64,000 nt of DNA from Martinezella multihospitum (GTDB lineage Bacteria > Pseudomonadota > Alphaproteobacteria > Rhizobiales > Rhizobiaceae): NCBI RefSeq assembly GCF_900094585.1, contig NZ_FMAG01000008.1:124001-188000 (forward strand), written 5' to 3'. The number at the start of each line of letters is the position of its first letter. The first letter of the stretch is position 1. The notes under the pieces were generated by a model. The model did not search any database and was not told where the DNA came from. It worked only from the letters and a program-made list of their open reading frames with translations. This document shows, piece by piece, positions 1-8,756 of the stretch. A program made the translations under genes and the position numbers.

Positions 1-210
1 TCCCGGGTGAAGCGGGTGGTGAAGCTGCTCGGCATGGTCAATGCCGTACCACATTTCGAGGATCATCCGAGCGTCATCAACGGCTGCTCGGACCTCTTCA
101 TCGAGGTCTTCGGCGAGGCGGGTCAACATGCCCGTTCGGCCGTCGGCTTCGGCTCGCTTCCCGGCAATATCACGGTCGAAATCGAAGCGATCGTATCGCT
201 CAACGACTAG
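1..210 (+). CDS. RidA/YjgF family protein, 3' part only
   Basis: The frame is open from the left edge, so the start lies outside the window. The 69 visible codons carry the C-terminal half of a RidA (YjgF/YER057c) protein: a V-K-L-x-G-M-V-N stretch, a VINGCSDLFIEVFG segment, then HARSAVG and a final ITVEIEAIVSL beta strand typical of the trimeric fold. RidA proteins hydrolyse reactive enamines and imines released by PLP enzymes. A PLP enzyme is encoded at 1204, so a shared pathway is plausible. The stop codon abuts a repeat element. Confidence 0.85.
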   Translation, partial: SRVKRVVKLLGMVNAVPHFEDHPSVINGCSDLFIEVFGEAGQHARSAVGFGSLPGNITVEIEAIVSLND

Positions 211-264
211 TTTTTGCGCAATTCCGGACGCAAAACCGCGTCGCACTTTTGCTGGAATTGCTCT
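211..264. repeat. Rhizobial intergenic mosaic palindromic repeat, copy 1
   Basis: The segment between the RidA stop and the IclR stop matches, in reverse complement, the first half of the elements at 19853 and 61652. Shared words are GCAATTCCAG, AAAAGTGCG, CGGTTTT and CCGGAATTGCG. It lacks the second palindrome seen in the other two copies. This layout resembles the RIME family of dispersed rhizobial repeats. It may form a hairpin between two convergent genes. Confidence 0.8.
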
Positions 265-277
265 AAGGAGGACGAAT

Positions 278-1111
278 TCAGTGGTTGCGCCAGCCCATCA
301 ACTTTTCGATCCGCTCGGCAGCCGCGCGTACCTGCTCGCCATAATGGTTGCCGTCGGAAAAGACTTTCTGTTCCGGCAGCACGATCGAAATGGTCGCGAC
401 ACACTGGCCATCGCGATCCACGACCGGCGAGGCGATGCAGGCAACCGCATAATCGGACTCCGCCACCTGAACCGACAAGCGTTCCTCAAACGCCTTGCCC
501 GCGGCATCGGAAAGCACGTCGGCATCGACCTCGGCCCGACCGGTGGGCGAGGTGCGAGCGCAGCGCTTGAAAAGCTCGATCCTCTCGTCTTCCGGCAAGT
601 GGCCGACCAACAGCCGGCCGGATGCCGTCCAGTTGAGCGGGACACGGGTTCCGACCCGAGAGGCGACCTGGAAATGGCTTGGCCCATCCGCCATCGCCAG
701 CACCAGCATGTTGTCGCCGTCGCGACCGCAGACTTGCACCGTCTCGCTCGCCTGTCGGCAAAGGTCGTGCATTTCGCGGGTGGCGACGCTCATGAAATCC
801 AGCGACCGGGCATAGGCGAGACCGTAGTGATAGAGGCGCGCGCCGAGCCAGACGGAACCATCGGCATTGCGGCCGAGCATGTTCTTTTCGACCAGATCGT
901 CGATGATCACGTAGACGGTCGAAAGCGGCGCCTTGATCGCCTTGGCAATCGCGTAGGCTCCGGCCGGCGCACCGGTTTCATAGAGATAATCGATCACCTG
1001 CAGCGCGCGGTCGATGCCGCTTACGCGCGAACGGCGAACGCCTTTGGCTTCCGTTTCCCCCGTGGAATCAACGTCTTCAGGGAGTGCGGCGGGTAGGGTC
1101 TTGGCGTCCAA
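278..1111 (-). CDS. IclR family transcriptional regulator
   Basis: This 277-residue protein has the IclR layout: an N-terminal winged helix-turn-helix (SGIDRALQVIDYL through the VIDDLVEKNML region) and a C-terminal effector domain with the GRLLVGHLPEDE segment and VVDRDGQCVATISI near the end. The TTG at 1111 is preferred because GAGGAG precedes it by seven bases. A longer frame to 1189 would run into the promoter of the divergent gene. It probably controls the divergent PLP-enzyme and ABC ATPase genes. The effector is unknown. Confidence 0.88.
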   Translation of the reverse strand: MDAKTLPAALPEDVDSTGETEAKGVRRSRVSGIDRALQVIDYLYETGAPAGAYAIAKAIKAPLSTVYVIIDDLVEKNMLGRNADGSVWLGARLYHYGLAYARSLDFMSVATREMHDLCRQASETVQVCGRDGDNMLVLAMADGPSHFQVASRVGTRVPLNWTASGRLLVGHLPEDERIELFKRCARTSPTGRAEVDADVLSDAAGKAFEERLSVQVAESDYAVACIASPVVDRDGQCVATISIVLPEQKVFSDGNHYGEQVRAAAERIEKLMGWRNH

Positions 1112-1151
1112 ATCAACGCTCCTCGTGAGATTTCGAGAAGCTATTACATTA

Positions 1152-1162
1152 CTATGGCATAG
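1152..1162. promoter_or_regulatory. Candidate IclR operator
   Basis: CTATGGCATAG is a perfect dyad (five-base arms around one base) in the 92-bp region between the divergent IclR and PLP-enzyme genes. The A/T-rich flanks fit a promoter. Assignment to IclR is from position only. Confidence 0.35.
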
Positions 1163-1203
1163 CTGTCGATGACAATCGGCAGTCGTCACTTTGGAGAGAT
1201 AGA

Positions 1204-2400
1204 ATGTCCGATGATATCCGTAGCAAGATCGGCCTGAGGTCCGTCATCAACGTGTCAGGCACCATGACGAGCCTCGGCGCCTCGATCGTCGTGCCTGAAG
1301 CCATTGCGGCAATGGCGGCAATCCTGCCGCAATTCGTCGAAATCAACGACCTCCAGCGCAAGGCAAGCGCCGTCATCGCGCGGCTGACGGGCGGCGAGGC
1401 AGGCTTCGTGACGGCATCCTGCTCCTCCGGCATCAGCCTCGCTGTCGCCGGCGCCATCACCGGCAACAACCTGCTTGCCATAGAGAAGCTGCCCGATATC
1501 GCCCCGGACAAGAATGAAGTCATCGTGCAGACGGGCCATGTTGTGAGCTACGGCGCTCCGGTAGACCAGGCGATCCGCCTTGCCGGCGGCAAGGTCGTCC
1601 TGATCGGCCAGGCAACATCGACGCACCGCTTCCATATGGAAAACGCCATAACCGAGAAGACCGCGGCCGCCGTTTATGTCGTATCCCATCATGTCGTCGA
1701 TTACGGCCTGCTGCACCTGACCGAGTTCGTCGAGATCGCGCACGCTAAAGGCGTACCCGTTATCGTCGATGCGGCCTCGGAGTACGACCTTAAGCTCTTC
1801 CTGGCACAGGGCGCCGACATCGTGCTCTATTCCGGCCATAAATTCCTCGGCGGCCCGACCTCCGGTATCGTCGCCGGCAAGAAGGAGCTGGTTCGCAATG
1901 CCTTCCTGCAGAACATGGGCATTGGTCGCGGCATGAAGGTCGGCAAGGAAAGCATCTATGGCACCATGGCAGCGCTGGAGGCCTGGGAAAAGCGCGACCA
2001 TGCTGGCATCCGCGAACGCGAGACCGGCTATCTGAATCTCTGGAAGCGAACTCTCGACGGCCGCCCCGGCGTTACCGCCCTGATCGAGCCCGATCCTACC
2101 GACAACCCGCTCGACCGCATGCGGGTCATCATCTCGGCGCCGGAGGCGCATATCAGCGCCTGGGATCTTGCCGCAGCGCTTGCCCGCGGCAACCCGCCCG
2201 TGATCGTCCGCGACCATGAGGTGGAGCATCACTATTTCTATCTCGATCCATGCAACCTGCACCCCGGCCAGGAGACCATTGTCGCGACCCGGCTTGCCGA
2301 AGAACTCGACAAGGCGCGCGCCTCCAACGAGATCATCGCGACACCGATCGAGAACCGCAGCCGGCATCGCTTCGACGGCGTGCTGAACTGGCCGGACTGA
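1204..2400 (+). CDS. PLP-dependent SelA/DgaE-like enzyme
   Basis: This 398-residue fold-type I PLP protein resembles the SelA (selenocysteine synthase)-like and DgaE group rather than true SelA. Visible marks are a TASCSSGISLAVAGA cofactor loop near 70-84, the aspartate of VIVDAAS at 189 and the Schiff-base lysine of SGHKFLGG at 213. Members cleave or eliminate ammonia from amino sugar acids and related substrates. GGAG lies seven bases before the ATG. RidA, which scavenges enamines from such chemistry, is encoded nearby. The substrate is unknown. Confidence 0.8.
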   Translation: MSDDIRSKIGLRSVINVSGTMTSLGASIVVPEAIAAMAAILPQFVEINDLQRKASAVIARLTGGEAGFVTASCSSGISLAVAGAITGNNLLAIEKLPDIAPDKNEVIVQTGHVVSYGAPVDQAIRLAGGKVVLIGQATSTHRFHMENAITEKTAAAVYVVSHHVVDYGLLHLTEFVEIAHAKGVPVIVDAASEYDLKLFLAQGADIVLYSGHKFLGGPTSGIVAGKKELVRNAFLQNMGIGRGMKVGKESIYGTMAALEAWEKRDHAGIRERETGYLNLWKRTLDGRPGVTALIEPDPTDNPLDRMRVIISAPEAHISAWDLAAALARGNPPVIVRDHEVEHHYFYLDPCNLHPGQETIVATRLAEELDKARASNEIIATPIENRSRHRFDGVLNWPD

Positions 2401-2432
2401 GCTGTGGCAGGGATCGCAAGAAGGGAACAAGC

Positions 2433-4265
2433 ATGAACACGTCGCAGGCAAGGGCCGCAGAAGCCGCCGAACCTATCCTCTCGGTCGAGAACCTCACCAC
2501 CTCATTCCTGGTGGATGGCGCATGGAAACCTGTGGTGCGCAATGTTTCCTTCTCGGTTGCGCCGGGCGAGACGGTGGCGATCGTCGGCGAGAGCGGCTCG
2601 GGCAAGAGCGTGACCTCGCTCTCGATCATGCGGCTGCTGCAGAGCGATTCAAGCCGCATCGAGGGCAAGATCATGCTCGGCGGCCACAACCTGCTTTCGC
2701 TCCCCGAGCATGAGATGCGCAAGGTGCGCGGCAACGACGTGTCGATGATCTTCCAGGAGCCGATGACATCGCTCAATCCGCTCTTCACCATCGGCGACCA
2801 GATTTCCGAGGCATTGCTCTGCCACAAGGATATGTCGGCGGCGGACGTCAAAGCCGAGACGATCCGGCTGCTCGAAAAGGTCCGCATTCCCTCGGCCGCC
2901 TCGCGCTTCGACGAGTATCCGCACCGCTTTTCCGGTGGCATGCGCCAGCGCGTCATGATCGCCATGGCGCTTGCCTCGAAGCCGAGGCTGCTGATCGCCG
3001 ACGAGCCGACGACGGCACTCGACGTCACGATCCAGGGCCAGATCCTCGATCTCATCAAGATGCTGCAGGACGAGGAAGGAACTTCCGTCCTCTTCATCAC
3101 CCACGACATGGGCGTGGTCGCGGAAATCGCCGATCGCACGGTCGTCATGTATCGCGGCGAGCAGGTGGAAACGGGTGCGACGGCCGATATCTTTCATCGC
3201 GGCCAGCATCCCTATACCCGCGCACTGTTGTCGGCTGTGCCGGTGCTCGGTTCGATGCAATCCTATGAACGGCCGCTGCGCTTTCCCGTCGTCAATACGG
3301 CAACGGGGGAGTCCGATACACCAGCCGAAGTGCCCGATACGGTGGCGAAGGAAAAGCCGGTTCTGCAGGTGAAAAACCTCACCAAGCATTTCGACATCCA
3401 TTCGGGCCTCTTCGGAAAGCTCAGAGGCCGGGTGCATGCGGTCGAAAACGTCTCGTTCGATCTCTTTGCCGGCGAAACATTGTCGCTTGTCGGTGAATCC
3501 GGATGCGGCAAGTCGACCACCGGACGCGCGATCATGCGGCTGATCGAGCCACAATCCGGCTCAGTCATCGTCGACGGCCGTGACGTGCTCTCGCTTAGCA
3601 AGCGTGATATGCGCGAGATGCGCAAATCCGTGCAGATGATCTTCCAGGACCCGTTCGCCTCGCTCAATCCGCGCATGACGGTCGGACAGGCGGTCGCCGA
3701 ACCCTATCTCGAACACAAGATGGGAACGGCCAAGGAGGCAAGAGAGGTCGTCGCCGACATGCTGCGCAAGGTGGGACTGACGCCTGACATGGCCAGCCGC
3801 TACCCGCACGAATTCTCCGGCGGTCAGCGCCAGCGCATCTGCATCGCCCGTGCCTTGGCATTGCAGCCGAAAGTGATCGTCGCCGACGAAAGCGTGTCCG
3901 CGCTCGACGTGTCGATCAAGGCGCAGGTCATCAACCTGATGCTCGACCTGCAGCAGAGCCTTAACCTTTCCTTCCTGTTCATCTCCCACGACATGGCCGT
4001 GGTCGAGCGCGTCAGCCATCGCGTCGCCGTCATGTATCTCGGTGAAATCGTCGAGATCGGCCCGCGCGCGGCCGTCTTCGGCAATCCGCAGCACGACTAC
4101 ACGAAGAAGCTGATGGCGGCCGTTCCGGTACCGGACCCCGATCGCCGGCGCGAGAAACGCATGACGGCGAGCGACGAGCTGAAGAGCCCGATCCGGCCTG
4201 TCGATTACCTGGTCAAGCCGCGCGAATATCGAACCGTCTCTCCCAATCATCTGGTCGCGGTCTGA
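2433..4265 (+). CDS. Double ABC ATPase of oligopeptide (DppD-DppF) type
   Basis: The 610-residue protein fuses two nucleotide-binding domains. The first has Walker A VGESGSGKS near 52-60, FSGGMRQRVMIAMAL and LLIADEPTTALD. The second has VGESGCGKST near 350, FSGGQRQRICIARAL and VIVADESVSALD. Each domain ends in the peptide-transporter extension (QHPYTRALL, QHDYTKKLM). It would energise import of peptides or similar solutes. The ATG at 2433 is chosen because the frame before it overlaps the upstream enzyme. No permease or binding protein lies beside it, so partners may be left of the window. Confidence 0.92.
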   Translation: MNTSQARAAEAAEPILSVENLTTSFLVDGAWKPVVRNVSFSVAPGETVAIVGESGSGKSVTSLSIMRLLQSDSSRIEGKIMLGGHNLLSLPEHEMRKVRGNDVSMIFQEPMTSLNPLFTIGDQISEALLCHKDMSAADVKAETIRLLEKVRIPSAASRFDEYPHRFSGGMRQRVMIAMALASKPRLLIADEPTTALDVTIQGQILDLIKMLQDEEGTSVLFITHDMGVVAEIADRTVVMYRGEQVETGATADIFHRGQHPYTRALLSAVPVLGSMQSYERPLRFPVVNTATGESDTPAEVPDTVAKEKPVLQVKNLTKHFDIHSGLFGKLRGRVHAVENVSFDLFAGETLSLVGESGCGKSTTGRAIMRLIEPQSGSVIVDGRDVLSLSKRDMREMRKSVQMIFQDPFASLNPRMTVGQAVAEPYLEHKMGTAKEAREVVADMLRKVGLTPDMASRYPHEFSGGQRQRICIARALALQPKVIVADESVSALDVSIKAQVINLMLDLQQSLNLSFLFISHDMAVVERVSHRVAVMYLGEIVEIGPRAAVFGNPQHDYTKKLMAAVPVPDPDRRREKRMTASDELKSPIRPVDYLVKPREYRTVSPNHLVAV

Positions 4266-4380
4266 CGCCTCACTCCGATCGGTCTGACGCCCTTCGTCAT
4301 CTGTAAATTGAGCAGTCGCCAACACGGCAACCGTGCTTTATCCACGCACCGCAAAGATGCTCTTGCAAAAGCACACCGCT

Positions 4381-4400
4381 TTGATTAATCGTTTAATCAA
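4381..4400. promoter_or_regulatory. LacI-type operator upstream of the purine operon
   Basis: TTGATTAATCGTTTAATCAA is a perfect inverted repeat: eight-base arms around TCGT. It lies 22 bases before the LacI gene and overlaps a possible -10 region (TTGCAA at 4363-4368 could be the -35). The form, A/T-rich arms around a CG centre, is common for LacI-family sites. Autoregulation of the operon is inferred. Confidence 0.7.
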
Positions 4401-4422
4401 GGAAACCAGAGCGGACTCTTGA

Positions 4423-5421
4423 ATGAGCCAGGCACGCCCTTCTTCCATTCGCGAAATCGCAACCAAGCTGGGTGTCTCCACGGCAACGGTCTCCAATGCC
4501 TTGCGCGGCACGGGGCGGGTGTCATCAGCCCTTGCGGAGCAGATTCGTCTGGAAGCGGATAGGCTCGGCTATGTGCCTGACCATGCGGCCCGCGCACTGC
4601 GCACCGGCAAGAGCAATACGGTCGGCCTGCTGGTTCCGAACATCGGCCAACCCTTGTTTCCGGCCTTTGCCCAGGCCATCGAACGAGCCGCCAAGCGGCG
4701 CGGCCTTGCCGTTCTGATCGGCGACAGTCAAGGCGATCCGCAGCAGCAGGAATTCGAAATCAGGACCATGATCGCCCGCGGCGTCGATGCCCTGATCGTG
4801 ATACCGACGCGCGGCACGACCATTGCGCCGGCGGATGTCCCAGTGCCAGTCGCCGTCATCGACAGCGCTGCCACGGTCGGCAACATCGCAGCAAGCGATC
4901 ATCGTGAAGGCGGGCGCCTGATCGCCCGCCATCTGCTCGACCTTGGTCATGACCAGCTTCTTATCCTCGCCGGCCCGGAAAATTCGCTGGTGGCACGCGA
5001 GCGCGTCGAAGGAATGTGCGAAATCTTCCGCCAGGCCGGCGTCGAGCCGGCATTGCGACACAGCGATGCGACTTTCGAGGCCGGCAGCACTCTCGGCCGC
5101 GAACTCGATCTACGGGATTTTACCGCCTGTGCCGCCGCCTATGACGCCCTTGCCATCGGCTTCGCCATTGCTGTCAAAGACAGGGGCTGCAGCATTCCGG
5201 AAGACATATCGCTGACCGGCTTTGACGACCTGATGTGGGCTCAAATCGTATCTCCACCGCTCACGACAGTCCGGCAGGATCTGGAAGCCGTCGCGAACCA
5301 TGCGCTCGCCTTCGTTGCCGGGGAAACCGGGACCAGCGGAATATTCCCGACCGAGCTTGTCTTGCGGCAGTCCACCGCACGCCCGTCCGCTTTCGCCCAA
5401 GGAGGCAAGAATGCCGAATGA
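4423..5421 (+). CDS. LacI family transcriptional regulator
   Basis: This 332-residue repressor has the LacI helix-turn-helix at its N terminus (IREIATKLGVSTATVSNALRG), the hinge helix (DHAARALRTGKS) and a periplasmic-binding-protein-like effector domain with GLLVPNIGQPLFPAFAQAIE and ISLTGFDDLMWAQ. It overlaps the start of the adenine deaminase gene by 11 bases, so the two are translationally linked. A purine or purine derivative is the likely ligand, from context only. Confidence 0.93.
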   Translation: MSQARPSSIREIATKLGVSTATVSNALRGTGRVSSALAEQIRLEADRLGYVPDHAARALRTGKSNTVGLLVPNIGQPLFPAFAQAIERAAKRRGLAVLIGDSQGDPQQQEFEIRTMIARGVDALIVIPTRGTTIAPADVPVPVAVIDSAATVGNIAASDHREGGRLIARHLLDLGHDQLLILAGPENSLVARERVEGMCEIFRQAGVEPALRHSDATFEAGSTLGRELDLRDFTACAAAYDALAIGFAIAVKDRGCSIPEDISLTGFDDLMWAQIVSPPLTTVRQDLEAVANHALAFVAGETGTSGIFPTELVLRQSTARPSAFAQGGKNAE

Positions 5422-7189
5422 ACCCCACGACCTCCATTCGTCCGAGCTGCGCGATCGCGCAGTGCGGGCAGCATTGGGCATTGAACCCTTCGACGTACTC
5501 ATCACCGGCGGGACGCTTGTCGACGTCGCAACCTCGGAGATGAGAGCTGCCGATATCGGCCTTGTCGGCCCCTTGATCGCAAGCGTCCATGCCTCTGGAA
5601 CCAGGAAGGACGCAAACCAGATCGTCGACGCTTCCGGACGATTCATCACGCCCGGCTTCATCGATACGCATATGCACGTCGAAAGCTCGATGGTGACACC
5701 GAGGCGCTACGCGGAAACGGTCGTTCCCCAGGGTACGACGACGGTCTGCTGGGACCCGCATGAAATCGGCAACGTCGCCGGTCTCGACGGCATTCGATGG
5801 GCGCTCGAAGAAACGCGGCAATTGCCGCTGCGCTTCCTGACCCTGGCGCCATCCTGCGTCCCTTCGGCACCCGGCCTTGAGCTGGCCGGTGCGGAATTCC
5901 GCTCAGACGAAATGGCGACCATGCTGAGCTGGCCGGAGATTTCCGGCGTCGCCGAAGTGATGAACATGCGCGGCGTCCTTGAGCGCAGCGAGCCGATGCG
6001 CGGCATCGTCGACGCCGGGCTTGCAAGCAGCAAGCGCGTCTGCGGCCATGCCCGCGGCCTTGAGGGCGCGGAATTGCAGGCATTTGCGTCCGCGGGAATT
6101 CAATCCGACCACGAGCTCACATCGGGCGAGGACCTGCTGGCAAAATTGCGGGCCGGCCTTACCATCGAATTGCGCGGCTCCCACGACTATGTCCTGCCCG
6201 GCGTGATCGGGGCGCTGAAAAAGCTGCCTCATCTGCCGCAAACGCTGACGATCTGCACCGATGACGTCTTCCCCGACGACCTCGTGAACGATGGAGCTAT
6301 GTCATCCGTTCTCAGGCGTCTGATCGGCTACGGAATGAAACCGATCGATGCCATCCGCGCCGCCACGCTCAATGCCGCCATGTGGCTGAACCGCTATGAT
6401 CTGGGGTTGGTCGCGCCCGGCCGCCGCGCGGACATCGTCATTCTGTCTGATCTCGAAAAGATTGCGGTCGACCGCGTCTTTGCATCGGGACGTGAAGTTG
6501 CAAGAGGCGGCAGCCTCATTGGAACCAGCGAGCGCTTGGCCTCGGATGCTTATCGCGACACCGTAAGGCTTGAGAAGCTTTCCGCCGCCGACTTCACGAT
6601 CGAGCTCTCCGGCATGACCGAAGCGCATGTCAACACGATTGTCAGCCCGCGATTCACGAAATGGGGGAAGGCGATCGTCAAGGTTGAGGCGGACAAGCTC
6701 GTTCTGCCCGATCACATGCTTCTGATGGCAGTCATCCACAGGCACGGAAGAAAGGACCCGACACCCGTCATCGGCATCCTGGAAGACTGGGGTCACTGGC
6801 GTGGCGCCCTGGCGACGACGATATCGCATGACAGCCATAATCTCACCGTCTTCGGCCGCGACCCCGCAGATATGGCTGCAGCGGCCAATGCCGTCATCGA
6901 GGTGGGCGGCGGCATGGCGACGGCGGCCGATGGCAAGGTGACGGCAGTGCTTCCGCTGCCCGTCTGCGGCTTGCTGTCGGATGCGCCCACAAGGGAGGTG
7001 GCCGACGATTTCGCCAGGTTGCGCGCCGCGGCTGATGCAATTGCGGACTGGATGCCGCCCATTCGCACCTTCAAGGCGGTCGTCGGAGCAAGCCTTGCCT
7101 GCAACCCCGGCCCGCATGTCACCGATCTCGGGCTGACCGACGGAACCACCCAGGAAATCAGACCGCTTGTGGCTGCAAGCCAAAACTGA
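5411..7189 (+). CDS. ade: Adenine deaminase
   Basis: Adenine deaminase converts adenine to hypoxanthine and ammonia in purine salvage. The 592-residue protein has the amidohydrolase metal site HMHVESS at 87-93 after FITPGFIDT, the WDPHEIGNV block, the GHARGL segment, the TDD catalytic region (CTDDVFPDDL) and the C-terminal Ade domain. A perfect AAGGAGG sits five bases before the ATG at 5411. It lies between the LacI regulator and a purine permease, so it likely processes imported adenine. Confidence 0.93.
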   Translation: MPNEPHDLHSSELRDRAVRAALGIEPFDVLITGGTLVDVATSEMRAADIGLVGPLIASVHASGTRKDANQIVDASGRFITPGFIDTHMHVESSMVTPRRYAETVVPQGTTTVCWDPHEIGNVAGLDGIRWALEETRQLPLRFLTLAPSCVPSAPGLELAGAEFRSDEMATMLSWPEISGVAEVMNMRGVLERSEPMRGIVDAGLASSKRVCGHARGLEGAELQAFASAGIQSDHELTSGEDLLAKLRAGLTIELRGSHDYVLPGVIGALKKLPHLPQTLTICTDDVFPDDLVNDGAMSSVLRRLIGYGMKPIDAIRAATLNAAMWLNRYDLGLVAPGRRADIVILSDLEKIAVDRVFASGREVARGGSLIGTSERLASDAYRDTVRLEKLSAADFTIELSGMTEAHVNTIVSPRFTKWGKAIVKVEADKLVLPDHMLLMAVIHRHGRKDPTPVIGILEDWGHWRGALATTISHDSHNLTVFGRDPADMAAAANAVIEVGGGMATAADGKVTAVLPLPVCGLLSDAPTREVADDFARLRAAADAIADWMPPIRTFKAVVGASLACNPGPHVTDLGLTDGTTQEIRPLVAASQN

Positions 7190-7237
7190 GGTCGTCAGCC
7201 CGCACGGCAGCGTTTGCCGACTTAGGAGATATAGACA

Positions 7238-8590
7238 ATGGCTTCAAATACGAATGTCGGGCAGCCGAGTGATACGTCAGAGCCGCGGTGGAAAACCTAT
7301 TTTCGCATGGGCGAGCGTAAGACCAATACGAAGACGGAAATCATTGCCGGGATGACGTCCTTCCTAGCAGCGGCCTATCTTCTCGTCGTGATCCCTTCCC
7401 TGCTTTCCGCCGGTGGCATTGACCGCGCCGCAGCAACGACGGCAACCATTCTCGTCATCATTGGCGCGACCCTGTTCATGGCGCTTTATGCCAATATGCC
7501 CTTCGTGGTGGGGCCGGGCATTGGCGGGTCGGTTCTGGTGGGTCCGACGATGGCTGCCGTGGAGCATATTCCCTGGCAGACCGGCCTTGCCATCTCCTTC
7601 TGGTCGAGTGTCATCTTCGTTCTGTTGACGGTGCTCGGCGTACGCCAGGTCATTGCCCGCATGGTTCCAGCCCAGATCAAGCTCGGCCTGGGTGCGGCGA
7701 TCGGGTTATTCATCGCGCTTCTCGGCTTCAAGAATGCCGGTCTCGTCGATGTCAACGCCAAGAGCCACGCACTCATGCTCGGCTCGTTCAACTCTGGGCA
7801 AGCCATCATTGCCGTCTTCGGCATTTTCCTCGCGGTCTTCCTGCGCGGGCGAAAAGTGCCGGGACCGATCCTCTGGGCCATTCTGGGCAGCACGCTTCTC
7901 GGCATTCCGCTCGGCGTCACCAAGGTGCCTGCCACCTTCTTCGGAGCGCCACACGGCATTTCCGAAATCGGCCTTCAGCTCGATTTCCTCGGTGCGCTGA
8001 AGATAGAATATTTCCCTTATCTCTTTGCCTTCTTCGCATCCGAATTCTTCTCGACCCTGGGCACGACTCTTGCCGTCGGCGCGAAGGCCGGTCTGGTTGA
8101 CGAAGAGGGCAACATGGCGGATCTGGGCAAGCCGTTCCTCGTCGATTCGATCGCCGCCACGATCAGTCCGCTGCTCGGCATTCCCTCCGCTACTGCGCTG
8201 GTCGAGAGCGCCACTGGTGCGGAAGCCGGCGGACGCACCGGTTTTGCTTCGCTTGCAACCGCAGCCCTTTTCGCGCTTACCTTGCTTTTCACCCCGATCG
8301 CGCTGATGATCCCGGCAGCTGCCACAGCGCCCGCCCTGATCCTCGTCGGCATGTCGATGTTCAGCGCGCTGAAGCGGGTCGATCTGGAGAATTTCTCCGA
8401 CGGTCTTTCCGCCCTGATGATGGTCCTTTTGACCCTGGTATCGAACAGCTTCGGAACCGGCATTGCCGGAGGATTGCTGTTCTACGTCATCGTCAAGGTC
8501 TTGTCGGGAGAAGCAAGGCAGGTTTCCATCGGCATGTACCTTCTCGCCATCCCGCTTGCCTATTATTTCTGGACGGTGGCCGCTCACTGA
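7238..8590 (+). CDS. NCS2 (AzgA-type) adenine/guanine/hypoxanthine permease
   Basis: The 450-residue membrane protein has the AzgA pattern: an N-terminal cytosolic stretch ending in TNTKTEIIAGMTSFLAAAYL, repeated hydrophobic segments, the family loops NMPFVVGPGIGG and KLGLGAAIGLFIALLGFKNAGLV, and PSATALVESATGAEAGGRTGFASL. Members import adenine, guanine or hypoxanthine with protons. AGGAG stands before the start. It lies 48 bases after ade in the same direction, so it probably supplies the deaminase with substrate. Confidence 0.92.
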   Translation: MASNTNVGQPSDTSEPRWKTYFRMGERKTNTKTEIIAGMTSFLAAAYLLVVIPSLLSAGGIDRAAATTATILVIIGATLFMALYANMPFVVGPGIGGSVLVGPTMAAVEHIPWQTGLAISFWSSVIFVLLTVLGVRQVIARMVPAQIKLGLGAAIGLFIALLGFKNAGLVDVNAKSHALMLGSFNSGQAIIAVFGIFLAVFLRGRKVPGPILWAILGSTLLGIPLGVTKVPATFFGAPHGISEIGLQLDFLGALKIEYFPYLFAFFASEFFSTLGTTLAVGAKAGLVDEEGNMADLGKPFLVDSIAATISPLLGIPSATALVESATGAEAGGRTGFASLATAALFALTLLFTPIALMIPAAATAPALILVGMSMFSALKRVDLENFSDGLSALMMVLLTLVSNSFGTGIAGGLLFYVIVKVLSGEARQVSIGMYLLAIPLAYYFWTVAAH

Positions 8591-8756
8591 GTGGCCACAA
8601 ATCCATAAATTCCGCGCTCGCGATCCGGCACGAAACTGCGGGCCAGCGACCTGATCGGCAATGGCCGTCGATACGGTTTGGGACGTCCTCTATTCTGTCA
8701 CATCCATGTCATGAAATGCGCCGACACCTCATGCCAAATCAGGAGCGGGTATCGAC

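Noticed and set aside
8576..8598. GTGGCC/GGCCAC hairpin at the permease stop
   Set aside because: The stem is interrupted, overlaps the stop codon and has no T-run, so a terminator call is not supported.
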